A stretch of 64,000 nucleotides of DNA from VRUE01 sp963697805 (GCA_963697805.1 CAVOPB010000004.1:124001-188000), one strand, 5' to 3'. Numbered from the stretch's first letter, positions 24,679 to 33,900 are shown. Translations and numbers: made by a program. The notes: generated by a model from the sequence alone, not told the origin.

Positions 24679-26172
24679 TCAGCGCCAGGTCTCGCGACGG
24701 GTCGAGCGGTCGGGGCCGACGATGATGTGGACGCCGTCGAGCGCCGGGTCGAGGTTGGGGAAGTCGGCCCGCAGGTGGCCTCCCCGCGACTCCTCGCGCT
24801 CGAGCGCGGCGGCGGCGATCGCGGCCGCGAGTGGGTAGGGGTCCGCGAGCAGACGGTGCAGCAACTCCGGGCGCCGCACCGGTCCGGCGAGTTCCCAGAC
24901 GGCGTCCCGGGTCTCCTCCTTTGGCGGCTCGAAGCGGCGCTCGGGGATCGGCGGGCGGGCCCCGTCGAATACCTCGACTGCGGCCGCGCGCCCGGCGCGG
25001 CCACCGAAGACGAAGCACTCGCTGAGTGAGTTCGATGCAAGTCGGTTGGCTCCGTGCAGGCCGGTGCACGAGCACTCGCCGACAGCGAACAGACCGTGCA
25101 GCGTCGAGCGCCCGTCGAGGTCGGTCGCGATCCCGCCCATCGTGTAGTGGGCGGCCGGCGCGACCGGGACGGGCTCGCTCTCGGGCGAGAGGCCGGCCTC
25201 CGACAACGACCGGAACACGTTCGGGAACCGGGATGGCTCGAGCCCCCGGAGGTCGAGGCGGACGCTCTGCCCGCCGTCGGCCGCGATCCGGTCGAGGATC
25301 GCCGCGGTGACGGCATCGCGGGGCGCGAGCTCGTCGGTGAAGCGCCGGCCCGAGGCGTCCAGCAGGGTCGCTCCCTCGCCGCGGACCGCCTCGGTGATCA
25401 GCTCGCCGTCGAACTCGGCGCCGGGGAGTGCCAGGGCGGTCGGGTGGAATTGGCAGAACTCGAGGTCGGCCAGCTCGGCGCCCGCCATCGATGCCATCAC
25501 CGGGCCGGCGCCGATCGCGCCGCGCGGGTTGGTCGTCCGCCGCCAGAGCGCGGCGGCCCCGCCGGTCGCCAGCACGGTCGCCCTCGCCGCAACCGGCTCG
25601 GGGTGGGTCAGGACTCCGTGACAGCGCGTGCCGTCGCTCCAGAGGGCGAGGACCGAAGTCATCTCGCGCACCTCGATCCGCGCCTCGGCCGAGACCATCG
25701 CCGCCAGCTTCGAGGTGATCTCGTGGCCGGTCTGGCTTCCGCCTGCGTGGACGATGCGTCGCCTGGTGTGTCCGCCCTCGAGCCCCAGGGCCAGGCCCCC
25801 GTCGGGGTCGAGGTCGAACTCGACCCCGCGCTCGCGCAGCTCATGAACGACGCCGGGCGCCTCCTCGACGAGCGCCTCGACCGCCGCCGGGCGGCAGCAA
25901 CCACGGCCGGCCGCGATCGTGTCCGCAGCGTGGCGCGCCGGGGAGTCGCCGGGCTCGAGTGCCGCCGCCAGCCCACCCTGAGCCCAGTAGCTGGCGCTCT
26001 GCGAGAGCGGGGTGCGGGAGATGACGCAGACCTCGGCTCCCGCCTCGGCGGCGCAGATCGCGGACCAGAGTCCAGCGGCGCCACCGCCCACCACGGCCAC
26101 GTCGAACTCGCGGCCGGGCGCTATTTCCGCCTCGCCTCCTCGCGGATCGCCTCGATCTGGCCCCGCAGCCAT
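24679..26172 (-). CDS. nadB: L-aspartate oxidase (NadB)
   Basis: 497-residue FAD enzyme of the succinate-dehydrogenase/fumarate-reductase family that oxidises aspartate to iminoaspartate for NAD synthesis. It has the dinucleotide loop VVGGGAAGLWSAICAAEAG, the flavin-linking region SASYWAQGGLAAAL, and the active-site stretches HPTAL, MGGIATD and HGANRLASNSLSE. nadA and nadC are not in the window. ATG 26172 overlaps the coiled-coil gene by 52 nt; no later codon before the Rossmann loop is a better start. Confidence 0.9.
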   Translation of the reverse strand: MAAGPDRGDPRGGEAEIAPGREFDVAVVGGGAAGLWSAICAAEAGAEVCVISRTPLSQSASYWAQGGLAAALEPGDSPARHAADTIAAGRGCCRPAAVEALVEEAPGVVHELRERGVEFDLDPDGGLALGLEGGHTRRRIVHAGGSQTGHEITSKLAAMVSAEARIEVREMTSVLALWSDGTRCHGVLTHPEPVAARATVLATGGAAALWRRTTNPRGAIGAGPVMASMAGAELADLEFCQFHPTALALPGAEFDGELITEAVRGEGATLLDASGRRFTDELAPRDAVTAAILDRIAADGGQSVRLDLRGLEPSRFPNVFRSLSEAGLSPESEPVPVAPAAHYTMGGIATDLDGRSTLHGLFAVGECSCTGLHGANRLASNSLSECFVFGGRAGRAAAVEVFDGARPPIPERRFEPPKEETRDAVWELAGPVRRPELLHRLLADPYPLAAAIAAAALEREESRGGHLRADFPNLDPALDGVHIIVGPDRSTRRETWR

Positions 26173-26594
26173 GCCGCCGCGCCTTCGCGGGCGCGCGCCT
26201 CGACGTCGGCGACGGACGCGGACGCAGCCGCTGACGCTCCCTTCCTCTGGGCCTCCTCGACCCGTTTCTCCGCCGCCTCAGCCTGGGACTCGATCTCCGC
26301 CAGTCGGCTCTCGGCCGCGGCGATCGCCCTCTCCTTGGCCTCGCGCTCGCGCTGGATCTCCTCCTGATTGGTGGCTCGCAGCCGCTCCATCTCCTCCGCG
26401 TGATCCGAGCGCGCCTTCTCGAGCTCCTCCTGGGCGCGGAGCCGCTGACTCTCGAGGTCTGCTTCGAGCGACCTGATCTCCGCCGTCGTCCGCTCGCGCG
26501 CGGCCTCGGCGGCCTCGCTCGCCTCCTGTAGCTGGCGCTCGGCCTCCTCTGCCTTGGCGCTGAGGCTCTCGCCGCCCGACTGGTCGCTCATCAT
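26121..26594 (-). CDS. Coiled-coil protein
   Basis: 157 residues, almost entirely predicted long helix rich in Glu, Ala, Arg and Gln (SAKAEEAERQLQEASEAAEA, EELEKARSDHAEEMERLRA). There is no membrane segment or known domain; it could be a scaffold or DivIVA-like, but nothing proves that. ATG 26594 and 26591 are both possible; the stop of a short upstream ORF overlaps both. It overlaps nadB at its 3' end. Confidence 0.7.
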   Translation of the reverse strand: MMSDQSGGESLSAKAEEAERQLQEASEAAEAARERTTAEIRSLEADLESQRLRAQEELEKARSDHAEEMERLRATNQEEIQREREAKERAIAAAESRLAEIESQAEAAEKRVEEAQRKGASAAASASVADVEARAREGAAAWLRGQIEAIREEARRK

Positions 26595-26656
26595 GCTTCG
26601 CGCGTCGCTTCCTCGCGAAAAATCAGATATGCACGCTCGGTCGCTCCCGCGCTCAC
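26591..26656 (-). CDS. Tiny upstream ORF, leader-peptide family copy D
   Basis: GTG at 26656 opens 21 codons, MSAGATERAYLIF...EATREA, ending at TGA 26591 in the ATGATGA that starts the coiled-coil gene. The DNA aligns with copies at 38224, 40724 and 45391 (GTGAGCGCGGGAGCGA, GCGTGCATATCTG) with one inserted G that shifts the peptide frame, so the peptide is the most diverged of the long copies. TAATAG at about 26666-26671 on the minus strand could be its -10. Confidence 0.45.
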   Translation of the reverse strand: MSAGATERAYLIFREEATREA

Positions 26657-26668
26657 GGTTTCAATCTA

Positions 26669-27610
26669 TTACGTGTCGCCCAGCACCGAGCGGTAGGCGA
26701 CGATCGTCCGCTCGGCCATCCGCGCCGACGACAGCGAGGCCGCCCTGCGCGCGCCCTCGACGCGCGGGTCGGCAGCCTCGAGGTTGGGCGCGAGGCGCTC
26801 GCGCCAGAGATCGATCTCGAACGGGGCGCAGAGGGTTCCGGCGACTCCGTCGAGCGCGAAGGGGGCGATCCCGACCGGGGTCGAGAGGACCGGGACGTCG
26901 CAGGCCAGGGCCTCGATGCAGACCATCCCGAAGCCCTCGTTGTCGGAGGTGACGAGGACCGCGTTCGCGGCGTTGATCCAGAGCGGCATCTGCTCGGGCT
27001 CGATCGAGCCGCCGGTCAGGAGCTCGGCGCCGGCCGCCTCCGCGAGCTCGTTGGCGCGATCGGCGCGCTTCTCGGGCCGGGCCGGGTTGGCCGGGAAGAG
27101 AAGGAAGCGGCCGACGGGGTCGAGGTCCAGTTCACGCCTCGCCTCCGCGCGCGGTACCGGGCGGAAGCGGCCGAGGGCCGGCCCGCAGGGCAGGACCGCG
27201 GAGCCGGGGACGTCGGGCAGCCCGGGCCGCCCCTGCTCTTCAGAGAACAGAGCCCGGGAAACCGCGGCGACGAGGTCGGCCCGCCAGGCGAGCCGCCGCG
27301 ACAGCGGCCCGACGAGGTGGTGGCGGACGTCGGTGCCGTGGAAGGTGACCACGAGGGGGCTGGCGCCGGCGAGGCGGGCGCACCAGCCGGCGAGCCCGTA
27401 GTGGGCGTGGACGAGGTCGAAGCTCTCGCCTCGCAGGAGGCGGCGCAGGCGTCGGCTGGCCGGTATGTAGCTGCCCCGCCCGGGTGGGAAGCCGAACAGC
27501 TCGACCTCGATCCCGGCGCGGCGGATCTCGTCGACCTGATCGAGGACCCAGCGCCCGCGCTGCGGAGCCGCGGCGTCGGGCATGAGGTTGGTCACGACGA
27601 GGACCCGCAT
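26669..27610 (-). CDS. Glycosyltransferase family 4 (GT-B fold)
   Basis: 313 residues: N-terminal MRVLVVTNLMPDAAAPQRGRW, acceptor-domain FDLVHAHYGLAGW and FHGTDVRHH, donor-domain TSDNEGFGMVCIEALACDVPVLSTPVG containing the E-x7-E motif of GT4 enzymes. It transfers a sugar from a nucleotide donor, probably onto a surface glycan or glycolipid; donor and acceptor are unknown. It is divergent from the pilin gene, with a 143-bp gap. Confidence 0.9.
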   Translation of the reverse strand: MRVLVVTNLMPDAAAPQRGRWVLDQVDEIRRAGIEVELFGFPPGRGSYIPASRRLRRLLRGESFDLVHAHYGLAGWCARLAGASPLVVTFHGTDVRHHLVGPLSRRLAWRADLVAAVSRALFSEEQGRPGLPDVPGSAVLPCGPALGRFRPVPRAEARRELDLDPVGRFLLFPANPARPEKRADRANELAEAAGAELLTGGSIEPEQMPLWINAANAVLVTSDNEGFGMVCIEALACDVPVLSTPVGIAPFALDGVAGTLCAPFEIDLWRERLAPNLEAADPRVEGARRAASLSSARMAERTIVAYRSVLGDT

Positions 27611-27753
27611 CGGACGCTGAGGGTAACCGCAGGCGTCGTCCTCGCAGGGGCCACGGGACTTTCACTGCCCGGTTCGCGAGTTGGCACATCCGGGTCTGGA
27701 TCGGTGACGCGAGCCGCCCGACCATCGCCGAAACCAGCGAAGAGGAGGTTTCG

Positions 27754-27969
27754 ATGATCTACACGTTGATGGGCAGGGCGCACGCCGCGATCGCACGGAG
27801 GGTGCACGCGATACGGGCCCTCGCCGAGGGGGGGCGGGGCCAGGGGACGGTCGAGTACGTCGGCCTGATCCTTCTCGTCTCGCTGCTGATGGTCGGGATG
27901 GTCGCCGCGATGAAAGGCTTCAATAGTTATTTGAATAAGACGGGACACTACTCTTCGGCCCCGGCGTGA
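27754..27969 (+). CDS. Flp-type pilin, 3' end replaced by the integrated element
   Basis: 71 residues with a class III prepilin signal: basic leader to G29, then QGTVEY with Glu at +5, and the hydrophobic helix VGLILLVSLLMVGMVAAMKGF. GAGGAGG precedes the ATG. The last 15 residues from N57 (NSYLNKTGHY...) are encoded by the inserted element. The genuine downstream part lies at 38112-38192; joining the two gives an 82-residue pilin ending DKIKEAVDKVSFK. The present form keeps the membrane helix but loses the natural tail, so its assembly into a pilus is doubtful. Confidence 0.8.
   Translation: MIYTLMGRAHAAIARRVHAIRALAEGGRGQGTVEYVGLILLVSLLMVGMVAAMKGFNSYLNKTGHYSSAPA
27898..27950. other. Left attachment junction (attL) in the pilin gene
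   Basis: Chromosomal pilin sequence ends GGCTTCAA (to 27923); element sequence begins TAGTTATTTGAATAAGAC. The reverse complement of the element arm matches the arm at the right end at 14 of 24 positions (outer GTCCC, CTTA, inner ACT), as expected of the two halves of one attP. Confidence 0.7.
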
Positions 27970-27990
27970 TCCGCGTCCTGCTCCCAGCGC

Positions 27991-28119
27991 ATGTTGTGGT
28001 CGCGGCCAGCAGCAGCGTCATCTCCTTCGCCCGTCGCGCTCCTGATCTTGGGCCTCTCCCTGGTCGTCTGGGCTCTGCTCGCGCGGGCGTCTAGCTCCAC
28101 AAGCAGGGCCGATCTCTAG
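27991..28119 (+). CDS. Possible 42-aa membrane protein
   Basis: ATG 27991 opens 42 codons: MLWSRPAAASSPSP, a hydrophobic helix VALLILGLSLVVWALLARA, and a Ser-rich polar tail. It lies just inside the left end of the element, 21 bp after the chimeric pilin stop. No Shine-Dalgarno sequence is evident. The single clean helix is the only support. Confidence 0.35.
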   Translation: MLWSRPAAASSPSPVALLILGLSLVVWALLARASSSTSRADL

Positions 28120-28313
28120 TCCTGCTCTTTGGCCTCGAAAGTCATTGCATAGTTCACGAGGACCAGTCGTACCTTACGAGCAGAGACCCAGAAATCGGTT
28201 GGCTACTTGACTCGCATATTTTGAGCGCAGGTACGAAACCGGCCAAGCGAGGGCTGAGATGAAGAGCGGGAATGCACCTGTGCAAGCTGTCTGGCAGTGG
28301 GAAGGGATGTGAC

Positions 28314-28805
28314 CTAGGACCCCGGCTCACGCCGGGGTCCTTTTGCGTCGCGGGCCTGGGGCCGAACTCGCCTCACCCCTCCTCGAACCAGCCGAAAGAT
28401 CAGCTGGATCAAGATCGGCGAGAGCACCAGGAGCAGACGCCACAGGTATTCCGTGTTGGACGGATACTCCTTGCTGGACACAACCTCTGTCGGGCCGTAT
28501 CGACCCCGCTTCCCTTCTCGCGCGCCATAGACCGTGCAGCGACTCCGAGGCGGAAAGCCACCCAAGAACTCTTCGTGATTCGAAAACACGTTGAATTCGT
28601 TCCACCGCTTGGACTCGGTATCGCCTTTGATGCCGCCGTACGACTCCAGGGTGCAGTAGAACGGTTTGCTGAGGCCGTAGTAGGCGAAGCTGCCGATGAT
28701 CACGGCAAGTAGGAAGCTGGCAAGGATCGTCCAGCGATACGGCTTTAGGCGTCGCAACACCGCCTTCCCTTTGTTGTCATCCTGACTATTGCTTGGGCTA
28801 ACCAT
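28314..28805 (-). CDS. Hypothetical protein with two membrane helices
   Basis: 163 residues: a charged N-terminus, helix 1 (WTILASFLLAVIIGSFAYYGL, about 25-45), an extracytoplasmic-looking domain with three Cys (YCTLES...RCTVYG), helix 2 (LWRLLLVLSPILIQLIFRLV, about 120-140) and a very basic tail. I know no family. It is divergent from the LamG gene with an 85-bp gap. Its last 10 codons overlap a plus-strand hairpin terminator. Confidence 0.65.
   Translation of the reverse strand: MVSPSNSQDDNKGKAVLRRLKPYRWTILASFLLAVIIGSFAYYGLSKPFYCTLESYGGIKGDTESKRWNEFNVFSNHEEFLGGFPPRSRCTVYGAREGKRGRYGPTEVVSSKEYPSNTEYLWRLLLVLSPILIQLIFRLVRGGVRRVRPQARDAKGPRREPGS
28317..28344 (+). terminator. Intrinsic terminator on the plus strand
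   Basis: Perfect 10-bp arms GGACCCCGGC and GCCGGGGTCC, 4-nt loop TCAC, then TTTT. The T-run exists only on the plus strand. It could end a transcript from the pilin side or a small RNA from the TTGACT at about 28206. It lies inside the C-terminal codons of the minus-strand gene, and no annotated plus-strand gene ends at it. Confidence 0.7.
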
Positions 28806-28833
28806 TCGGCTAACTAGGATAGTCCAACTCTTC

Positions 28834-28861
28834 TTGACATCGCAATGAGCCGTGGTACGTT
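28834..28861 (+). promoter_or_regulatory. Promoter of the LamG protein gene
   Basis: TTGACA (28834-28839), 16-bp spacer, TACGTT (28856-28861). Transcription would start near 28868, downstream of a GTG at 28852; this supports the ATG at 28891, which follows GAGGAGG. Confidence 0.6.
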
Positions 28862-28890
28862 CGCGCTCGGCAATCGAGGAGGAGGCCGAT

Positions 28891-31800
28891 ATGGCGATCC
28901 AGTCCCGTCCCGCTGTCCGTGTTTACGCATGCCTGCTTGCATCCTTAGTTCTTGCGAGTATCGGCATCGCTGTCGTGAATCCTGAGGAGAGCGAGGCGAT
29001 GAACGCTCGCCTCAACTTGACTCCCTCGCCATACGCGCCGCTCATTTTCGACAACGCCGAACTGAATGACGCGGTCAACCACGGTGCGACCCACGGACTG
29101 GTTGGTCCGGAATGGGAAGCCTATGACATCTACTCCTTCGACGGGATCAATGACTACTTCGAAATCCCGTATGCGCCCCGAGCCTATGGCGAAGAAGAGG
29201 AACCGGGCTTCGCTGTCGGCCTATGGGTAAAGCCCGACACCAAAGTCAAAAACTCTCCCCTGGTCTTCCGCCCTGCTGGCAAACACTCGGGCTATGCCCT
29301 ATATGCAGGCGGGAGTGGGGCCGGCGTCCCATCGGGCTCGATCTTCGAAGAACCCGAAGCTCAGGCGACGGCATCCAGCGCGCTATCTACAGGGAAATGG
29401 CACTACGTCGCTCTGACCTACGACGGCGAATTTCTGTCGCTGTACGTCGATAAAGAACTCGTTGCAGAAGAAGAAGTCGTCCCAGGCGAAATCTGTGAAG
29501 AAGGCGAAGAACCGGAAGAACCAGAAGAAGAATGCCATGAAGGGCCTGGATTCACCGAGGGCACCGAACCAATATTTATCGGGAAAGACGACAGCGGGCA
29601 CTTCTTCGACGGCGACATTGGACGGGTCAGTATCGTGGACTACGCGACCACGATCGGCAGCCTCGATGACTCAGCGCTTGCGCCGATTGAGGCCAGCTAT
29701 CCAGACCCGGTGCTCCAGCTAGGGCTCGATGTAGACACTGAATCAGCCGTAGTCGCCCAGACTGGCGACGAAGTGGGCATCAATGAAGGCGCCGAATGGT
29801 CAACCTCGGGCAAATATTTCGATGCCGCTGCCTTCGACGGTGAAGGCTACCTCGAAGTCGAAGGCACCTCGTTCGATGACTCTCCCGAAGACTTCGGTGC
29901 CGAGGCATGGGTCAAGCCGGAAGGCGAACAGGAAAATGCCGCCGTCATCAGCAGAGCGGCTGGCCTAGAAGAAGAAGAAGTTGGGTTCGCCTTGCTGGCG
30001 GCTGGCTCCACCCCGAACGTTCCCGAAGCACAGGTCTACTTTGAAGATGAAGCAGAACTGGAAACCGTTTCCTTCGAAGCGTCAGAACCACTGCCCGAAG
30101 GGGAATGGAGCCATCTCGCGCTATCGCTCTCCGACCACACACTCAGGCTCTATGTAAACGGAACGCTTGAAGGCATGGAACAGGTGCCCACAACCGAATC
30201 CGAAGAAGGCCTGATGTCGTTTTTCGTCGGCAACTCCGAAGATGAAGAACATGGCTTTACGGGTCTGATCGATGAGGTCCAGGTGTGGAAGACTGGCCTC
30301 GGGCTCGCGAAAGTCGGTTACGACATGGAACACGCCTTGCAGACTGTTCCCGTCATGGACCCCGAAGACCCAGTCGAAATGCGGGGCGACAACGGTGAAG
30401 GAGAGGACTATCCGCTGCACGCCCATCATGGCGAATGGTCTGGCGGGGGCGACATCAGCTTCACCTACCAATGGCGGCGCTGCAATGCAGAAGGCAAATC
30501 CTGCGCAAACATTGAAGGCGCTACCGGCGAGGAATACGTTCCTGGCGAAGCAGACCTTCCGGGTGAAGAAGAAGAATGGAAGACGCTACGGCTCAAGGTC
30601 ACGGCCACAAATGAAGCAGGCAGCACGATCAAAGAATCCGGCGCAGGGAGCATCATCGAAGAATCGATCGCCCGCTGGTTCAACGCGCCGGTGATCGAAG
30701 GTGAACCGATTCAGGGGGAAACCCTATCGGTCAACGTCGAAGCTCTCAGAGGGTCGCCCGAAATCGACTCTGAATACGAATGGTTCCGCTGTGACGTTAT
30801 CTGTGAACCGATCAGTGAAGCCACGGGTAGCACCTACACGCTCACGGCGAGCGATACCGCCTCTTGGATTCAGGTGCTCGTGACGGGCGAAAATGCCTTC
30901 GAAGTTCCTCAAGCCGAAGAATCCGATCCCTTTGGCCCGATACAGCCATCGGAAACAACCGGCAAACCACGCTTGGTCGTGCGGCCAGACACGGCAGGTG
31001 AAATGCGCGTTGGAGGGAACCTCGTCGCCACAGAAGGTGAATGGGTTGGCGATGACACGATCTCTTACGGCTATCAGTGGCAGCGCTGTGAACTGGAACC
31101 ACTTTCGTGTGAAAACATTTCCGGTGCGACTGAAGCAACTTACGAACCTGTGACTGAAGACGAAGAACTGGCGCTCCGCGTTGTCGTCGTCGCGGAAAAT
31201 GAACACGGCGAATCATCTTCAGTGTCCCCTGTCACAGAAGGTATCCATGCTTCCTCTAATACGGTGTTCGGCTTTGCGGCACCCGTTGCGCTTCCAGAAG
31301 TCATGGAACTGCTGGAAGAAGCGGAAGTCCATCTTGTATCGATCGATACCGCATTTGGCGAATCCGAAGCCGGTATCTCATTCATGACCGATGACGAAAC
31401 CCTGACCGAAGCTGGGGCAACGATCGCTGAAGCGTACGACGCCGAAGCTTCGGAAATCTCGGTACTGCTCGTGACTCTGAGGGGAGTCGTTCCTGCCGAA
31501 GACCTGGGAGCCCCAGGGGAAGCCGCCGACCGATTCGAAGCGTTCTCTGTGCCGCCGCTTGAGGCCCAGGAACAGGAGCCCTTTGCGTTCCGCTCTCCTA
31601 TCACCGAAACCACCCCTCTCGGCGGTTATGCAAGGCATGCCATCGAATCGGCGGTGGTTTGGGGCCGCAACGATACGCATCCGGGCCAAGCCCCCTGGGG
31701 ACCACATGCAACCAGCGTTCTTGAGGCTCCCCGCGCGGTCTACTCATTCTTCACTTGGCAAGGTCGTCCCGGGGCTCTTCTAAGGGCGTTTTATCTCGAT

Positions 31801-32445
31801 GGCCGGGAGTGGTCATTCGAGTTCGACATAAAGCTGGTCAATCTAGGTAACGATCCAGGGGTAGATACAGAAGTTGAGGGCATACCGATCAAGGGAGCGT
31901 GCGACCTCCATAGGAGTCAGAAGGACAATTTTTGGGTGTATGCGCGTGACAATACGGAGTTGGTGTCGAATATTGGAAGTGCAGGTGTCTACTGGGACAC
32001 AGCGGCGTCCGACTCCTGCCAGGTAAAGGATCTCAGTTACGGTGTCTATCGACCTGAGCTACTCAAACACAACAGTCGGTATTGGACCGCCGCCTATATC
32101 AACGATCACCAGGGCATATTTTTCACACACGAATCTGCCGAGGGTGAGAAGCCAAGATCAAAGTTCACATGGAACTTCGAATTTCTGGTCCGGGGCGTAC
32201 ACTGCGACTATGTCAATCCCTGGTGTGTGAACGTTCCTCCGGAAGAAGCAGAAACCAAGGAAATACTCAACCTAGACAGGAACGTCAATAGGGGAGGCTA
32301 CCAGGGGCCGGCCTATCTGCCCGAGTGCTATTCCTTCCTGGATCGGTACTACGCCGATCGGCATGGACGCGCCAGGGCTCCGGTGCCCAATGGCGAATGG
32401 ATCAAAAAGGGCGTTCGCTTCTGTCCACCTTCTCCGCCCGACTAG
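28891..32445 (+). CDS. Large secreted protein with two LamG-like domains and Ig-like YQWxRC repeats
   Basis: 1184 residues. A signal peptide (VYACLLASLVLASIGIAVV) is followed by two concanavalin/LamG-like domains (about 70-260 with FDGINDYFEIP and VGLWVKPD; about 300-480 with FDGEGYLEVEG and AEAWVKPE), three Ig-like repeats (about 520, 625 and 720, with YQWRRCNAEG, YEWFRCDV, YQWQRCELEP), and a 390-residue C-terminal region I cannot assign. No sorting signal or C-terminal helix is seen. It is extremely acidic, with Glu mostly encoded by GAA, unlike chromosomal neighbours that use GAG. Likely surface or adhesive role (inference); cargo of the element. Confidence 0.8.
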   Translation: MAIQSRPAVRVYACLLASLVLASIGIAVVNPEESEAMNARLNLTPSPYAPLIFDNAELNDAVNHGATHGLVGPEWEAYDIYSFDGINDYFEIPYAPRAYGEEEEPGFAVGLWVKPDTKVKNSPLVFRPAGKHSGYALYAGGSGAGVPSGSIFEEPEAQATASSALSTGKWHYVALTYDGEFLSLYVDKELVAEEEVVPGEICEEGEEPEEPEEECHEGPGFTEGTEPIFIGKDDSGHFFDGDIGRVSIVDYATTIGSLDDSALAPIEASYPDPVLQLGLDVDTESAVVAQTGDEVGINEGAEWSTSGKYFDAAAFDGEGYLEVEGTSFDDSPEDFGAEAWVKPEGEQENAAVISRAAGLEEEEVGFALLAAGSTPNVPEAQVYFEDEAELETVSFEASEPLPEGEWSHLALSLSDHTLRLYVNGTLEGMEQVPTTESEEGLMSFFVGNSEDEEHGFTGLIDEVQVWKTGLGLAKVGYDMEHALQTVPVMDPEDPVEMRGDNGEGEDYPLHAHHGEWSGGGDISFTYQWRRCNAEGKSCANIEGATGEEYVPGEADLPGEEEEWKTLRLKVTATNEAGSTIKESGAGSIIEESIARWFNAPVIEGEPIQGETLSVNVEALRGSPEIDSEYEWFRCDVICEPISEATGSTYTLTASDTASWIQVLVTGENAFEVPQAEESDPFGPIQPSETTGKPRLVVRPDTAGEMRVGGNLVATEGEWVGDDTISYGYQWQRCELEPLSCENISGATEATYEPVTEDEELALRVVVVAENEHGESSSVSPVTEGIHASSNTVFGFAAPVALPEVMELLEEAEVHLVSIDTAFGESEAGISFMTDDETLTEAGATIAEAYDAEASEISVLLVTLRGVVPAEDLGAPGEAADRFEAFSVPPLEAQEQEPFAFRSPITETTPLGGYARHAIESAVVWGRNDTHPGQAPWGPHATSVLEAPRAVYSFFTWQGRPGALLRAFYLDGREWSFEFDIKLVNLGNDPGVDTEVEGIPIKGACDLHRSQKDNFWVYARDNTELVSNIGSAGVYWDTAASDSCQVKDLSYGVYRPELLKHNSRYWTAAYINDHQGIFFTHESAEGEKPRSKFTWNFEFLVRGVHCDYVNPWCVNVPPEEAETKEILNLDRNVNRGGYQGPAYLPECYSFLDRYYADRHGRARAPVPNGEWIKKGVRFCPPSPPD

Positions 32446-32783
32446 GCTGCGGAATATTTCGGACCGCGCTTGCGAACCAGGCGTTCCTTCCGGAGGGCTT
32501 TCAGGATCTGATGCACCTGTGAAGGGCTGGCCCCTATCTCCCTCGCGAGTTCCGCAGCGGTGATTCCGGGCTGGCCTTTCACTGTGGCCACGACTTCCTC
32601 CCGACGCTGCCCTTTACCGGCCTTCGGCTTCGTCTTACGGGCCGAGCGCCGCCTCCTGCCTGTCCGCGCCGGTCTTCCCTTGTCGAGCTCTTTCAGCGCT
32701 GCCTCAAGGCTTCTGCGCTCCTGGTCCAACTCAGCGATTCTCCGCTCGATCATTGCGCGGGCCTCGTTCAAAACCTCAGTCAT
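32442..32783 (-). CDS. Coiled-coil plus winged-helix DNA-binding protein
   Basis: 113 residues: an N-terminal coiled coil (RAMIERRIAELDQERRSLEAALKEL), a Lys/Arg-rich linker, and a C-terminal winged helix (VKGQPGITAAELAREIGASPSQVHQILKALRKERLVRKRGPKY). It resembles small actinobacterial transcription factors and phage regulators. Its stop overlaps that of the LamG gene by 4 nt (convergent). It may regulate the element. Confidence 0.75.
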   Translation of the reverse strand: MTEVLNEARAMIERRIAELDQERRSLEAALKELDKGRPARTGRRRRSARKTKPKAGKGQRREEVVATVKGQPGITAAELAREIGASPSQVHQILKALRKERLVRKRGPKYSAA

Positions 32784-32933
32784 TCGGGTCTCCCTCTCTC
32801 TCCCATTGTTCCCTGGTCCCTTCGCGAGACATTCCTGGTCGCCTGCGCGGGTACTTCCCCTAAGCGTTCACCCTATCCCTTCGAGGCAGACGTCGGGACA
32901 GCAGTGCAGAACGGCCAACTGGAGTTGAGAGAT

Positions 32934-33266
32934 CTACCGGTTGAAGCGCCGGTAAAGCTCGATCGCTCCGAGGGCGATCCCGGTCCCCGCGAATCCACCC
33001 GCGAGGACGATCAGCGGGTCCAGGTGGGCGAGCATGGCAGCGCTGGACCCTGCCGGACCGCCCACCCAGCCCGCAACCTGAAGCTCACTTGAGAGCCGCT
33101 GCATCGTTTGGTCGAAGGCTAGGGGGCTGTTGACCTCGTGCTGGACGACAGCGCCGTCAGCGAATCTGACGCTGTCCTCGATCACCAACTCGTGGCGTCG
33201 CCCGCCGTGCGGCGTGATGGGCAGCGCCACGTCGTTCTCATATGCCATGCCGATCTGCTTCTCCAT
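32934..33266 (-). CDS. Hypothetical protein with C-terminal membrane helix
   Basis: About 110 residues from ATG 33266 (ATG 33248 also possible): an N-terminal polar part (ENDVALPITPHGGRRHELVIEDSV) and a C-terminal hydrophobic helix (DPLIVLAGGFAGTGIALGAIEL) ending YRRFNR. No family recognised. It is tail-anchored by appearance, which might suit interaction with the membrane or another element protein. Confidence 0.5.
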   Translation of the reverse strand: MEKQIGMAYENDVALPITPHGGRRHELVIEDSVRFADGAVVQHEVNSPLAFDQTMQRLSSELQVAGWVGGPAGSSAAMLAHLDPLIVLAGGFAGTGIALGAIELYRRFNR

Positions 33267-33900
33267 GCCTGTCGTCGAAGGTAGCACCCCGGGCGGAGTG
33301 CCATGTACTCCCCGCTGCCCAGTGTGGGAGCTGGGGTCGAAAGGCACCTTTTGCCTGGAGGTCTACTGTGCTGGCGATCCCGGTGTGCTGACAAGGGAGC
33401 CCCCAATTTCGCCGACGCCCCATCAAGGTAGGCGGATCGGTTCTTTCAGTGCCCTTACGCTGATACAAGCACGGCCAACTCCGCGGACTCGCTTAGCGAG
33501 GAGCCACCCTTCAAGCCACGACAGAGAAGGACTTCGGCTATCGCTCTGCTCTTCGTCGCATCTCGTGCTCGTTTGCTCTTCGTCGCGGCGCTGCCGACCA
33601 CCATTCCGGGGGTACGGCCTGGGCCTTTGGGGGTCTCGACCGGACCGACTTTTTGGGAGTGCCGGTCAGACGAAGGCCAATGGAGGTGTCCGGTGGGACG
33701 ACGAGATCAGCGGCTCGCTCAGTTACGACATCGACGTGTGCTGGACGGGCAACGCGACGGGTACGAAGAAGAACGCCTGCCTCCACGTCAGATTTCGGGC
33801 TGCGTCACCGGCCTCGATCATGTGGTGAGCCTGCTGTTCTGGGTCAGTCGACCTCAGCGGCGTCGGCTGACTACCTGGCTGTCGACCTTCCTGCGATCAA

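Noticed and set aside
27611..27753. c-di-GMP riboswitch in the pilin leader
   Set aside because: Pilin genes sometimes have one, but the conserved GEMM core sequences are not visible here.
33560..33828. Possible frameshifted small secreted-protein gene
   Set aside because: Pieces in two frames look protein-like but I could not show a common homologue; mentioned only as part of the gene-free stretch.
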